NCBI GenBank assembly: GCA_947095585.1
Contig: OX352763.1
Coordinates: 59,739,016-59,803,015, forward strand
DNA: 64,000 nt
DNA from: Nephrocerus scutellatus
Lineage: Eukaryota; Arthropoda; Insecta; Diptera; Pipunculidae
Reading direction: 5' to 3'
The notes under the pieces were generated by a model. The model was not told the DNA's origin and did not search any database. It saw only the letters and a program-made list of their open reading frames with translations. Shown piece after piece: positions 25,363 to 34,985 of the stretch. The position numbers were made by a program, and so were the translations under genes. How positions within the stretch are numbered: the stretch's first letter is position 1; each line of letters begins with the position of its first letter.

Positions 25363-26190
25363 TATTTGTTCTTTTTGCACCTTCAGGAACGATACTCACC
25401 GCGAAGATTTAAGTCGACCTGTCTCCGTTGTTTCCACGCAAAGTCTTTTTTCGTTACTCCTCTTGCGTGCAGTTTATCTGCCTTGGATAGTCTTCACGAG
25501 TTCTGCCACTAGCAAATTAAAGTCGACTTCACTCGATGTTGGCTTTTTCGTACCGCGCAAAGTGCCTCCCGTTACCCGTGTGTTGCGTACAGTTTCGCTG
25601 CCTTCAATTCAGGCAAGGCAATTTCACTTCGAACGCGTTGAATCTTGTACCGTTTGACTGCCTTGGCTAGGCTACAACCATTCACTCTCGCGTACAGTTT
25701 CGCTGCCTTCTATTCGCAGAATGCAGTTTTACTTCGACTGCGTTGAATCTTGTACCGTTTGTCTGCCTTGGCTAGGCTATAACAATTCACTCTCGCGTAC
25801 AGTTTCGCTGCCTTCTATTCGCAAAATGCAGTTTTACTTCGACTGCGTTGAATCTTGTACCGTTTGTCTGCCTTGGCTAGGCTATAACAATTCACTCTCG
25901 CGTACAGTTTCGCTGCCTTCTATTCGCAAAATGCAATTTAATTCGACTGTGTTGAATCTTGAACCGTTTGTCTGCCTTGGCTAGGCTATAACAATTCACT
26001 CTTACGTACAGTTTCGCTTTTGCAAAACACGATACAGAAATCGAAAATTCTGCGAAGAATAGCGGCAGCGCCAACGAATGAACTATGCGCGATTAGGAAT
26101 ACACACAATTTCCTTTCAACTTTATTTGGACAATATTTTATGATGAATTAAATATTTATGTCGGCGACTTAGAGACAATTATTGAAACGA
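25363..26190 (-). other. Element 1 copy 2 5' leader with four ~104-bp units
   Basis: Same arrangement as the copy 1 leader. Tandem units are marked by CCTTGGCTAGGCTA at 25661, 25766, 25871 and 25975. Here the unit order is one CGAACGCG type, two TTTTACTTCGACTGCG types, then one AATTTAATTCGACTGTG type. Copy 1 instead has one of the second type and two of the third. This points to unit conversion or slippage between the copies. Confidence 0.85.
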
Positions 26191-26491
26191 TGTGGTCGTC
26201 AAATAAAACAACTATTTTAGCTTTTATATTTATTTAAGTAAAGTGTGTTTCTAATTCTAAGTTTGCGCTGCAATTACAGAATGCAACAACCTGTCCGTCT
26301 TGACCGTCTTGTCTTGTTCAATAATTGTTTGTCTCTGCCCTTTAAGTTCGTCGTGTCTCGTCGATGCGGCGATGATCGCTCTTTTTCTTTGTTCATTTGT
26401 ACGCATGCTTGTGTTGTTCTTCTTAGTTAGTTGGTATATAAGTATGTGTGTCAGTTAGGCACGGTGCGCACGGGTATGTCTGTCGACAACA
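26191..26491 (-). repeat. Element 1 LTR, 5' end of copy 2
   Basis: A complete 301-bp LTR, TGTGGTCGTC to GTCGACAACA. To its right there is a 15-bp filler (TCGCGACAAACGATT) and then more element sequence instead of satellite, so this LTR does not form the outer edge of the insertion. Confidence 0.92.
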
Positions 26492-26506
26492 TCGCGACAA
26501 ACGATT

Positions 26507-26789
26507 TTTCCTTTCAACTTTATTTGGACAATATTTTATGATGAATTAAATATTTATGTCGGCGACTTAGAGACAATTATTGAAACGATGTGGTCGTCAA
26601 ATAAAACAACTATTTTAGCTTTTATATTTATTTAAGTAAAGTGTGTTTCTAATTCTAAGTTTGCGCTGCAATTACAGAATGCAACAACCTGTCCGTCTTG
26701 ACCGTCATCGTTTCAATAATTGTCTCTAAGTCGCCGACATAAATATTTAATTCATCATAAAATATTGTCCAAATAAAGTTGAAAGGAAA
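26507..26789. repeat. Inverted repeat at right end of BEL cluster
   Basis: Left arm 26507-26589 and right arm 26707-26789 are reverse complements over ~83 bp. Both are the LTR-proximal part of the element 1 leader. The spacer 26589-26706 is the first 118 bp of the LTR as read on the plus strand. The DNA or its transcript could fold into a long hairpin. Confidence 0.9.
26589..26706 (-). mobile_element. Truncated fourth LTR of element 1 (118 bp)
   Basis: Starts TGTGGTCGTCAAATAAAAC and matches the other LTRs up to GTCCGTCTTGACCGTC, then breaks to inverted leader sequence. It retains the AATAAA side of the LTR (element strand) but not the TATA-like region. Confidence 0.9.
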
Positions 26790-27193
26790 TTGTGTGTATT
26801 CCTAATCGCGCATAGTTCATTCGTTGGCGCTGCCGCTATTCTTCGCAGAATTTTCGATTTCTGTATCGTGTTTTGCAAAAGCGAAACTGTACGTAAGAGT
26901 GAATTGTTATAGCCTAGCCAAGGCAGACAAACGGTTCAAGATTCAACACAGTCGAATTAAATTCCATTTTGCGAATAGAAGGCAGCGAAACTGTACGCGA
27001 GAGTGAATTGTTATAGCCTAGCCAAGGCAGACAAACGGTACAAGATTCAACGCAGTCGAAGTAAAACTGCATTCTGCGAATAGAAGGCAGCGAAACTGTA
27101 CGCGAGAGTGAATGGTTGTAGCCTAGCCAAGGCAGTCAAACGGTACAAGATTCAACGCGTTCGAAGTGAAATTGCCTTGCCTGAATTGAAGGC
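26707..27193 (+). mobile_element. Inverted element 1 leader fragment
   Basis: Leader sequence in the opposite (plus) orientation, running from the LTR-proximal end inward through three ~104-bp units (GCCTAGCCAAGG near 26914, 27018 and 27123) to GAATTGAAGGC, where it joins satellite. It has three units instead of the four in either neighbouring copy, so it was not a simple flip of a neighbour as it stands now. Confidence 0.88.
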
Positions 27194-29049
27194 CAGAGAT
27201 GTCTCACTAAATTGACCCACACCTGTGTCTTCCTAAAGGAATAATCTCTCGAATAGAGTTTGTTAGATTACATTGCAGAGGGGAAGAGGCATTTGTGCAT
27301 TGGTTTGAACTTTTGTTATTTTTATGAAATTCTTCAATTTGGAGGTTCTATGTCAAGCGGATTGGCAAGTTCCCAGAGATGTCTCACTAAATTGACGCAC
27401 ACCTGTGTCTTCCTAAAAGAATAATCTATCGAATAGAGTTTGTTAGATTACATTGCAGAGGGGAAGAGGCATTTGTGCATTGGTTTGAACTTTTGTTATT
27501 TTTATGAAATTCTTCAATTTGGAGGTTCTCTGTTAAGCGGATTGGCCAGTTCCCAGAGATGTCTCACTAAATTGACCCACACCTGTGTCTTCCTAAAGGA
27601 ATAATCTATCGAATAGAGTTTGTTAGATTACATTTCAGAGGGGAAGAGGCATTTGTGCATCGGTTTGAACTTTTGTTATTTTTATGAAATTCTCCAATTT
27701 GGAGGTTCTCTGTCAAGCGGATTGGCCAGTTCCCAGAGACGTCTCACTTAATTGACCCACACCTGTGTCTTCCTAAAGGAATAATCTCTCGAATAGAGTT
27801 TGTTAGATTACATTGCAGAGGGGAAGAGGCATTTGTGCATTGGTTTGAACTTTTGTTATTTTTATGAAATTCTTCAATTTGGAGGTTCTCTGTCAAGCGG
27901 ATTGGCCAGTTCCCAGAGATGTCTCACTAAATTGACCCACACTTGTGTCTTCCTAAAGGAATAATCTATCGAATAGAGTTTGTTAGATTACATTTCAGAG
28001 GGGAAGAGGCATTTGTGCATCGGTTTGAACTTTTGTTATTTTTATGAAATTCTTCAATTTGGAGGTTCTCTGTCAAGCGGATTGGCCAGTTCCCAGAGAC
28101 GTCTCACTAAATTGACCCACACCTGTGTCTTCCTAAAGGAATAATCTCTCGAATAGAGTTTGTTAGATTACATTGCAGAGGGGAAGAGGCATTTGTGCAT
28201 TGGTTTGAACTTTTGTTATTTTTATGAAATTCTTCAATTTGGAGGTTCTATGTCAAGCGGATTGGCCAGTTCCCAGAGATGTCTCACTAAATTGACCCAC
28301 ACCTGTGTCTTCCTAAAAGAATAATCTATCGAATAGAGTTTGTTAGATTACATTGCAGAGGGGAAGAGGCATTTGTGCATTGGTTTGAACTTTTGTTATT
28401 TTTATGAAATTCTTCAATTTGGAGGTTCTCTGTCAAGCGGATTGGCCAGTTCCCAGAGATGTCTCACTAAATTGACCCACACCTGTGTCTTCCTAAAGAA
28501 ATAATCTATCGAATAGAGTTTGTTAGATTACATTTCAGAGGGGAAGAGGCATTTGTGCATCGGTTTGAACTTTTTTTATTTTCATGAAATTTTTCAATTT
28601 GGGGGTTCTCTGTCAGGCGGATTGGCCAGTTCCCAGAGATGTCTCACTAAATTGACCCACACCTGTATCTTCCTAAAGGAATAATCTATCGAATAGAGTT
28701 TGTTAGATTACATTGCAGAGGGGAAGAGGCATTTGTGCATTGGTTTGAACTTTTGTTATTTTTATGAAATTCTTCAATTTGGAGGTTCTATGTCAAGCGG
28801 ATTGGCCAGTTCCCAGAGATGTCTCACTAAATTGACCCACACCTGTGTCTTCCTAAAAGAATAATCTATCGAATAGAGTTTGTTAGATTACATTGCAGAG
28901 GGGAAGAGGCATTTGTGCATTGGTTTGAACTTTTGTTATTTTTATGAAATTATTCAATTTGGAGGTTCTCTGTTAAGCGGATTGGCCAGTTCCCAGAGAT
29001 GTCTCACTAAATTGACCCACACCTGTGTCTTCCTAAAGAAATAATCTAT
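27194..29049 (+). repeat. 180-bp satellite array, between BEL elements
   Basis: About 10 monomers in the same orientation and phase as the left block, all 180 bp. The first monomers (AATCTCTCGAATAG, then GGTTCTATGTCAAG) are the same types that follow the GGTCAGT monomer in intact arrays at 36900-37080 and 39060-39240. The last monomer is cut at TCTAT by element 2. Confidence 0.96.
29045..29049 (+). other. Target site duplication of element 2 (left)
   Basis: TCTAT directly before the left LTR. The same five bases (35879-35883) follow the right LTR and continue into CGAATAG, rebuilding an ordinary monomer. A 5-bp duplication fits BEL/Pao integration. Confidence 0.9.
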
Positions 29050-29942
29050 TGTTGCAACGCAACATGGCACATAGTCTACACACATAGTGCTACGCACATA
29101 AAAATCGTCATCGACTCAGCCACATAGTGCACATAGTCTAAGCATATAGTGCTCCGCACACAAAATCATCATCATCGATGCAATCAACTCATCGACTCAA
29201 GGCCAATGAACCACCACCAGTCTCATATCACGATGAAGCATTACTTTGTTGCAACACAATAGTGTACACAGTCATATTTCATCGCACAAATGGCTTGTCA
29301 CATTGTAGCAACACAATGAGCGTCGTCAAATTTCGTCTGAACATGCGAGTCGTCGCCTAAGCGACCTAATTGTTTACACATAAGAACGGACGACCACCAC
29401 TAATGTGCACCATAAGCACAATCAGCATGTCGAGAGTCTACATCGCATTGGCAGTCATCGGCATATTCGGCAGCATGTACCTTATCAACGAGATATGGAA
29501 ATTGCTGACATGGTACAAAGTACTAACAAAGTTACACATTTGGAATGTGTGGGACTGGTGGTGACCGACACTGGCAACGTTCATCACTGGTGGCGATCGA
29601 GTCAGTCGATTGACGAGTTTACTGGCAACCAGCAGCGGCACGGAATTCACCAGTTGAATAATCTTTTGAATAATCTTTTGAATAATCTTTGAATTTTGTT
29701 GAAGTAAAATTATTTGTACTTATTTAAATTGTAAATCTTAAAGTGTCTAATTTTCCTTTGATTGTAATTTTGCTTGTGGCGCACACCATATATCTAACAT
29801 TGTTCCAATAAAATTGTTTGTCATTCTTTACAAAAAACATAAAAAATTTAAGTTGATTGATTTCGCCATAAAAAACACAGTTCGCTTTTTATTTTGTGGA
29901 GAACACGTCTCCATCGTTTACGCTAAGTATCCACGCGATACA
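29050..29942 (+). repeat. Element 2 5' LTR (893 bp)
   Basis: Starts TGTTGCAACGCAACATGG, where TGTTGC and GCAACA form a small inverted repeat, and ends GATACA. An AATAAA signal (CCAATAAAATTG near 29805) and a triplet of TTGAATAATCTT units near 29650-29690 are visible. Short open frames inside (for example near 29178 and 29370) are duplicated in the 3' LTR and show no recognised domain. Confidence 0.95.
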
Positions 29943-29945
29943 GTT

Positions 29946-29963
29946 TGGTCCTTCGAGCCGGAT
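29946..29963 (+). promoter_or_regulatory. Primer-binding site, tRNA-Tyr type
   Basis: TGGTCCTTCGAGCCGGAT begins three bases after the LTR. It is complementary to the 3' end (including CCA) of tRNA-Tyr as I recall it from flies. It would prime minus-strand cDNA synthesis. The match is from memory and should be confirmed against the host tRNA set. Confidence 0.8.
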
Positions 29964-30212
29964 ATACGAATAAGATCCATTAGAATCAGTGCGGAAATCG
30001 ACTAATCAGTGTTTAAATAAATACAAAACGCATCAACAAATCAGCGGCACGATCAGCTCAATTACTGGAAGAAGCTGCATAGAGGGAGCAACGCTTACAT
30101 CAGGTGTGTGGCATTTTATTTAACTATTATTTATTCAAATAAATTGGTGATCTTAGTGATCGTAATAAACTTGTGTGGTGTGTTTGGTGGGTTGACTTAT
30201 TTCTCTATCATC
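29964..30212 (+). other. Element 2 5' leader
   Basis: Untranslated leader of ~250 bp between the primer site and the first plausible ATG. The reading frame is open back to about 30108 but only from a GTG. CAG followed by GTGTGT near 30101 resembles a weak splice donor. Nothing else is recognised. Confidence 0.6.
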
Positions 30213-33200
30213 ATGAGCAAGGTCAAAATTATAATTTTGGTCGAGGCCATTCAGACGACTTCGCAAGAACTCGAGGCTGACTATAAGGCATATGTAGGCC
30301 TAGCTGCATCTAAAAGGTCGGTGCACATGATTGAAGCACGACTGGCAAATTTAGAAACATCTTTTAAAGAAGCTAGGCTTCTGCATCAGAAAATTGTTGG
30401 GTTCCCTAGTGAGGATGCGAAAACCGAATACATGGAAGCACTCACTTTTCACAAATTGAAGGAATTGTTCTTCAATTACTCGAGTGAGCTAAAAGAACAG
30501 TTAGCAGCAACCGATATTCAAGGCTGCCTTAACAATTCAGTCGCTGCGTCCAAATCACCGTCAGCGGAATTAAAGCTTCCGGCAATGAAGCTACCAACTT
30601 TCGACGGCTCTCTACAGATGTGGCCAGAATTTAAGGGACTGTTCGAAGGAATGGTCAATAAAAATGCCTCAATATCTGACGCTCACAAGCTCCAGTACTT
30701 AAAAAGCAATCTAACGGGTGAAGCAGCGCGTATGCTTCGGAATACCGAAACGAACTTTGAATCAGCGTGGGCATTATTGGTTAAGAGATTTCAGAACGTT
30801 CGACTGTTAAAAGACAGTCAATTTAAACTTCTTTTCGACCAACCGAAGCTCACGCAGGAATCATCCGATGATCTCAAACTACTGCTAGATACTACCAATG
30901 AAGCCAAGCAATCGCTCAAGAGTCTTGGAGTACCTGTGGAATCATGGGAAGACGTTCTCATATTCCATACGGTGCAAAAACTTTCGTCGATCACTCGGGG
31001 ACTCTGGGAGTCCCACATTTCAACGTACGTGGACTATCCGACTTTTAATACGTTGGAAGATTTCATCTTAATGAGATCAAGAACCTTGGATGTCATTGGA
31101 CAATCCTCACCAAGTTCCACTCAAACTAAGGCTAAAAGGCAAACCATAAACACAATTCGTGTTCACAACTCCACAATTCAAAGGTGTTCGTTATGTCAGG
31201 GCTCACATTCCATTCGACATTGCTTCAAATTTAAAGCATTAATCGCGAGGAAGCGACAAGAGGTTGTAAAGAAAAAGAAATTGTGCTTCAACTGCTTGTC
31301 AAGCGCACATTTCACGCAAAACTGCACAAGCACCTTTACGTGTTCTGTCTGCCACCAAAAGCATCATTCGTTACTGCACATGAATGAGTCAGTCAACGCA
31401 ATGCATGCTAACGAAACTGCTCCAATGGGAGCTGGTACTCCACCGTTTCAACCAACGTCCTCCTCCACCCAAATTCATCAATCAGTACCCTCAAATAGCA
31501 TAATATCCTCCTACGGAACTGCTTCAGCATACAACACGTTCGTAGCCGAAACCAATCGTGCACCTGTTCTTCTGGCTACAGCCCTCATCAAGGTTCCGAC
31601 AACCACGGGCCAACTGTTGACACTGCGAGCGCTATTAGATCCAGGGTCAGAGGCCTCATTCATCACTGAGGCTGCCGTCCAACTATTAAAACTTAAAAGG
31701 GAAAGAAGCTGCGTTAAGATCCTTGGTGTTGGAGAGACCAACACAACCACTTCGAATCACCAGGTTTCGCTCACGATTTTCTCAAATGTGAACAAAACCT
31801 TCAGCTTACGGCTCAATGCATTGATCTTACCCAAACTCACAGCTGCATTACCTACGCACTTCATTCCATGGGCTCATTGGAGCCACCTCTACAACATTCA
31901 ATTCGCTGATCCTACATTTGACAAACCAAGCAAAATCGACATTTTGCTTGGCAGCGACATTTATCCCTCCATTCTCCTTGAAGGCTTAAGGAAAGGAGAA
32001 CCAGGAACCCCTATGGCTCAAAGGACGGAGCTGGGATGGGTTCTTTCTGGGGGCATCTCCCCCAAACATCAATCAAACGTAACTTCTCTTCACATAACCA
32101 CCGAAGGTCAACCCTTGGATAACGTGCTGCTTAAATTTTGGGAACTTGAGGAAGTTTCACGAAGAAAACTGCTCTCACCAGAAGAAGAGTTGTTGGCATC
32201 TATTCCAGAGATTGATAGAGAAGTGAAGGTACCACTCTCATTCGACGCAGGCAATGAGATCAAAACGCTAGGCATCCAATGGCATCCAGCAAAGGACACC
32301 TTCACCTTCAAGATCTCACTACAGGACTCAAGGAAGACGACAAAGAGAACAATCCTTTCAGATATTGCGCGGCTGTACGATCCAATGGGTTGGATCTCTC
32401 CGTGTATCATTGTTGGTAAGATTTTAATGCAAGATATCTGGAAGGAAAAGCAAACATGGGATTCTGAACTCCCACCAACAATCGTTACTGCGTGGCATAA
32501 CCTGAAAACGGAGCTCACCGCACTAAATAACATCGTGATTCCACGCTGGGTACACTTGACTACGGATTCACGAATCGAAATCCACGGATTTTGCGACGCA
32601 TCGGAAAAGGCTTATGCGGCCGCACTATACTTACGAGTCACCACCAGAGATACAAATGTCACCAACCTACTCGTGTCAAAAACAAGAGTTGCACCGCTCA
32701 AAATTAAATCGCTGGCACGGTTGGAACTTTGTGGTGCACAGTTGCTAGCACACCTCTTAATACAAACCATTAAAACAATGGACCTACAATCTCCAAAGAT
32801 ATTTGCTTGGTGTGACTCACAAATTACACTTACGTGGATTAAAACAGCACCATATATTCGAACTACGTTCGTTGCCAATAGAGTGGCAGAAATCCAGGAA
32901 CTTATAGATCCTGCGTGTTGGAACTACGTCCGGTCTAAGGACAATCCGGCCGATGTTGCTTCCAGAGGACTGTTTCCAAGAGAACTCCTCATTAATAATC
33001 AATGGTGGCATGGACCTGAATTTCTTCTCTCATTTGATGAACAATCGCAGCCACCATTCGACGTTACACAAACAAATCTTGAAACAAAGGCATCTGAGAT
33101 TGGAAAACCAAAAAACGAATTCATCAAATCTGGGTACCCCATAAATAATGTTTTTCATCTATGCGTTCATTTCACCGCTTTTGAAACAAATGATCTCTTC

Positions 33201-34688
33201 ACTCGATTCTCATCTTTACCTCGTCTACTTAGAGCCACGGCTTATTGGCTTCGTTTCTTTACGAACTTGCGCCGTACGGCACAGAAGATGTCAACTCGTG
33301 TATCGGGACCACTTTCAGTCGACGAAATTCGCTCGGCTCGAATACGTTTGATCACCATCGCACAGCAACAGTTTTTCGCCGACGAAATAGCAATGATGAC
33401 CAAAGGTAGAACTGTCTCCAAGGGAAGCAAATTAACACGACTTTCGCCATTCATTGATGAGAAAGGGGTGCTGAGAGTTGGCGGTCGATTAGAGAATGCT
33501 GATTTACCCTATGCACAGCGTCATCCAATAATTCTACCTGCACAAAACTTTCTTACGTCACTGATTGTGCATAATACGCACCTCACAACGCTACATGGTG
33601 GACAACAATTAATGATGGCAACACTCCGATCGGAATATTGGATTTTACAACTCAAATCTGCTGTAAAAAAATGTATTTACAATTGTCTGAAATGTTACAG
33701 ATATAAGGCAACAGAAATGCAGCAGCAAATGGGAAACCTGCCAGCGCTACGAGTTAACCAGGCAAGACCGTTTCAGACTTCAGGAGTGGATTATGCAGGA
33801 CCTGTTCAGTTAAAGGCCTGGAAGGGTCGGTGCAACAAAATCACAAAAGCATACATAGCAATCTTCGTTTGCTTCTGTACAAAAGCTGTACACCTCGAGT
33901 TAGTAAGTGATTACACAACATCTGCATTCCTAGCAGCATTCAAACGCTTCACCGCACGCCGTGGAATCTGCACGAATATATACAGCGATTGTGGAACCAA
34001 TTTTAGAGGGGCTGCAAACATCTTGGAAACAGAGACATTGCACACATCTAAGCACTGGACTGAAGAGATCGCACAACGTATGCAAGCCAACGGCACAACA
34101 TGGCATTTCAACCCTCCCGCTGCGCCTCACTTCGGCGGATTATGGGAAGCTGGTGTGAAATCCATGAAACACCATTTGAAGCGAGTAATTGGTCACTATT
34201 CTCTGACATTTGAAGAATATGCAACGGTATTAGCGCAAGTTGAAGCTTGCCTCAATTCACGGCCACTTTGCCCAATAACTGAAGATCCGGAGGATCTCTC
34301 GATATTAACACCAGGACATTTCCTTACTGGCGCACCACTTAACATCGTACCCGAAAGGGATCTAACGGAAAGTAAATCAAATCACCTGGACAGATGGCAA
34401 CTTATGCAGAAAATCCAGCAAGACTTCTGGAGAAAATGGAGATCCGAATACTTGGTTCGACTGCAGCAGCGTCCGAAATGGCTTACACCAAATGCTGAAC
34501 TCAAAATAGGGCAATTGGTACTATTGCCTGATGAGCAAATGCCTCCTACGCTTTGGCGACTCGGCAGAATCACCGCAACACATCCTGGAGCTGACGACAA
34601 AATTCGCGTCGTCACAATTAAGACCGCAACCACATCATTAAAGCGACCTATAGCTAAACTCTGCTTGCTACCAATGCTTAATGAATAA
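30213..34688 (+). CDS. BEL/Pao Gag-Pol polyprotein lacking reverse transcriptase (element 2)
   Basis: A 1491-residue open frame from the ATG at 30213 (MSKVKIIIL). Approximate order: coiled-coil-like Gag start; DUF1759-type Gag (129-275); zinc knuckles (325-390, CSLCQGSHSIRHC and CFNCLSSAHFTQNC); aspartic protease with LLDPGSEASF near 476; then, after LSPEEEL near 660, the sequence jumps directly to IKTLGIQWHP near 683. In element 1 the equivalent interval is ~316 residues and holds the reverse transcriptase; here it is ~41 residues, so about 275 residues are missing in frame. No YVDD and no LRIVFDA-like motif occur anywhere. The A17 segment (ARLYDPMGW), RNase H (GFCDASE near 796, CDSQ near 867), HHCC finger (1120-1165), integrase DDE core (GVDYAGP near 1192, SDCGTNF near 1258, LWEAGVK near 1310) and DUF5641 are intact. 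It cannot reverse transcribe on its own. Confidence 0.93.
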   Translation: MSKVKIIILVEAIQTTSQELEADYKAYVGLAASKRSVHMIEARLANLETSFKEARLLHQKIVGFPSEDAKTEYMEALTFHKLKELFFNYSSELKEQLAATDIQGCLNNSVAASKSPSAELKLPAMKLPTFDGSLQMWPEFKGLFEGMVNKNASISDAHKLQYLKSNLTGEAARMLRNTETNFESAWALLVKRFQNVRLLKDSQFKLLFDQPKLTQESSDDLKLLLDTTNEAKQSLKSLGVPVESWEDVLIFHTVQKLSSITRGLWESHISTYVDYPTFNTLEDFILMRSRTLDVIGQSSPSSTQTKAKRQTINTIRVHNSTIQRCSLCQGSHSIRHCFKFKALIARKRQEVVKKKKLCFNCLSSAHFTQNCTSTFTCSVCHQKHHSLLHMNESVNAMHANETAPMGAGTPPFQPTSSSTQIHQSVPSNSIISSYGTASAYNTFVAETNRAPVLLATALIKVPTTTGQLLTLRALLDPGSEASFITEAAVQLLKLKRERSCVKILGVGETNTTTSNHQVSLTIFSNVNKTFSLRLNALILPKLTAALPTHFIPWAHWSHLYNIQFADPTFDKPSKIDILLGSDIYPSILLEGLRKGEPGTPMAQRTELGWVLSGGISPKHQSNVTSLHITTEGQPLDNVLLKFWELEEVSRRKLLSPEEELLASIPEIDREVKVPLSFDAGNEIKTLGIQWHPAKDTFTFKISLQDSRKTTKRTILSDIARLYDPMGWISPCIIVGKILMQDIWKEKQTWDSELPPTIVTAWHNLKTELTALNNIVIPRWVHLTTDSRIEIHGFCDASEKAYAAALYLRVTTRDTNVTNLLVSKTRVAPLKIKSLARLELCGAQLLAHLLIQTIKTMDLQSPKIFAWCDSQITLTWIKTAPYIRTTFVANRVAEIQELIDPACWNYVRSKDNPADVASRGLFPRELLINNQWWHGPEFLLSFDEQSQPPFDVTQTNLETKASEIGKPKNEFIKSGYPINNVFHLCVHFTAFETNDLFTRFSSLPRLLRATAYWLRFFTNLRRTAQKMSTRVSGPLSVDEIRSARIRLITIAQQQFFADEIAMMTKGRTVSKGSKLTRLSPFIDEKGVLRVGGRLENADLPYAQRHPIILPAQNFLTSLIVHNTHLTTLHGGQQLMMATLRSEYWILQLKSAVKKCIYNCLKCYRYKATEMQQQMGNLPALRVNQARPFQTSGVDYAGPVQLKAWKGRCNKITKAYIAIFVCFCTKAVHLELVSDYTTSAFLAAFKRFTARRGICTNIYSDCGTNFRGAANILETETLHTSKHWTEEIAQRMQANGTTWHFNPPAAPHFGGLWEAGVKSMKHHLKRVIGHYSLTFEEYATVLAQVEACLNSRPLCPITEDPEDLSILTPGHFLTGAPLNIVPERDLTESKSNHLDRWQLMQKIQQDFWRKWRSEYLVRLQQRPKWLTPNAELKIGQLVLLPDEQMPPTLWRLGRITATHPGADDKIRVVTIKTATTSLKRPIAKLCLLPMLNE

Positions 34689-34985
34689 CTCCCACACACC
34701 CACACTTATAATACTAGTTCTTCGAGCTCAACTAACCAATTATTTAAATATAAATTGCATTCAACTAACCCATACACATAAATAAATATTGCCACACACT
34801 ATTCACCACACCTTTTGTTTCTGCCTTCATGTACCCATCCATATGTCACGGAGATGAGGACCAGCTAACCCATCTTGCAGCACGCATCTTTAATTGAAGC
34901 AGAAAATCAACCCCAGAAATTGAAAACAGACGATAAGCAGATGATCTTCTTCCTTCATCGTGTCTTTTCCTGGGGCCCGGCAGGA
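34689..34985 (+). other. Element 2 3' untranslated region
   Basis: Noncoding stretch between the polyprotein stop and the 3' LTR. AT-rich at first, with AAATAAATATTG near 34780, then CCTGGGGCCCGGCAGGA immediately before the LTR. The last purine-rich part may act as the polypurine tract, but it is interrupted by pyrimidines. Confidence 0.55.

Larger units (their letters stand above)
13480..27193 (-). mobile_element. BEL/Pao retrotransposon cluster (element 1), tandem copies plus rearranged tail
   Basis: A 13.7-kb insertion in the satellite, all in minus orientation except its right tip. In plus-strand order it holds an LTR (13480-13780), internal copy 1, an LTR (19844-20144), internal copy 2, an LTR (26191-26491), a 15-bp filler, a leader fragment, a 118-bp LTR fragment, and an inverted leader fragment (26707-27193). 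The satellite stops at monomer position 159-160 and resumes at 163-164, so 2-4 bp are missing and there is no target duplication. Uninterrupted versions of this monomer junction occur near 36897, 39057 and 44261. The LTRs differ by a single base that I could see, which implies a recent event. Confidence 0.92.

Noticed and set aside
29178..29692. Frames of 60-95 codons in the element 2 LTR
   Set aside because: Overlapping frames on both strands, no recognised domain, identical in both LTRs by recency alone. Possible but unsupported as genes.
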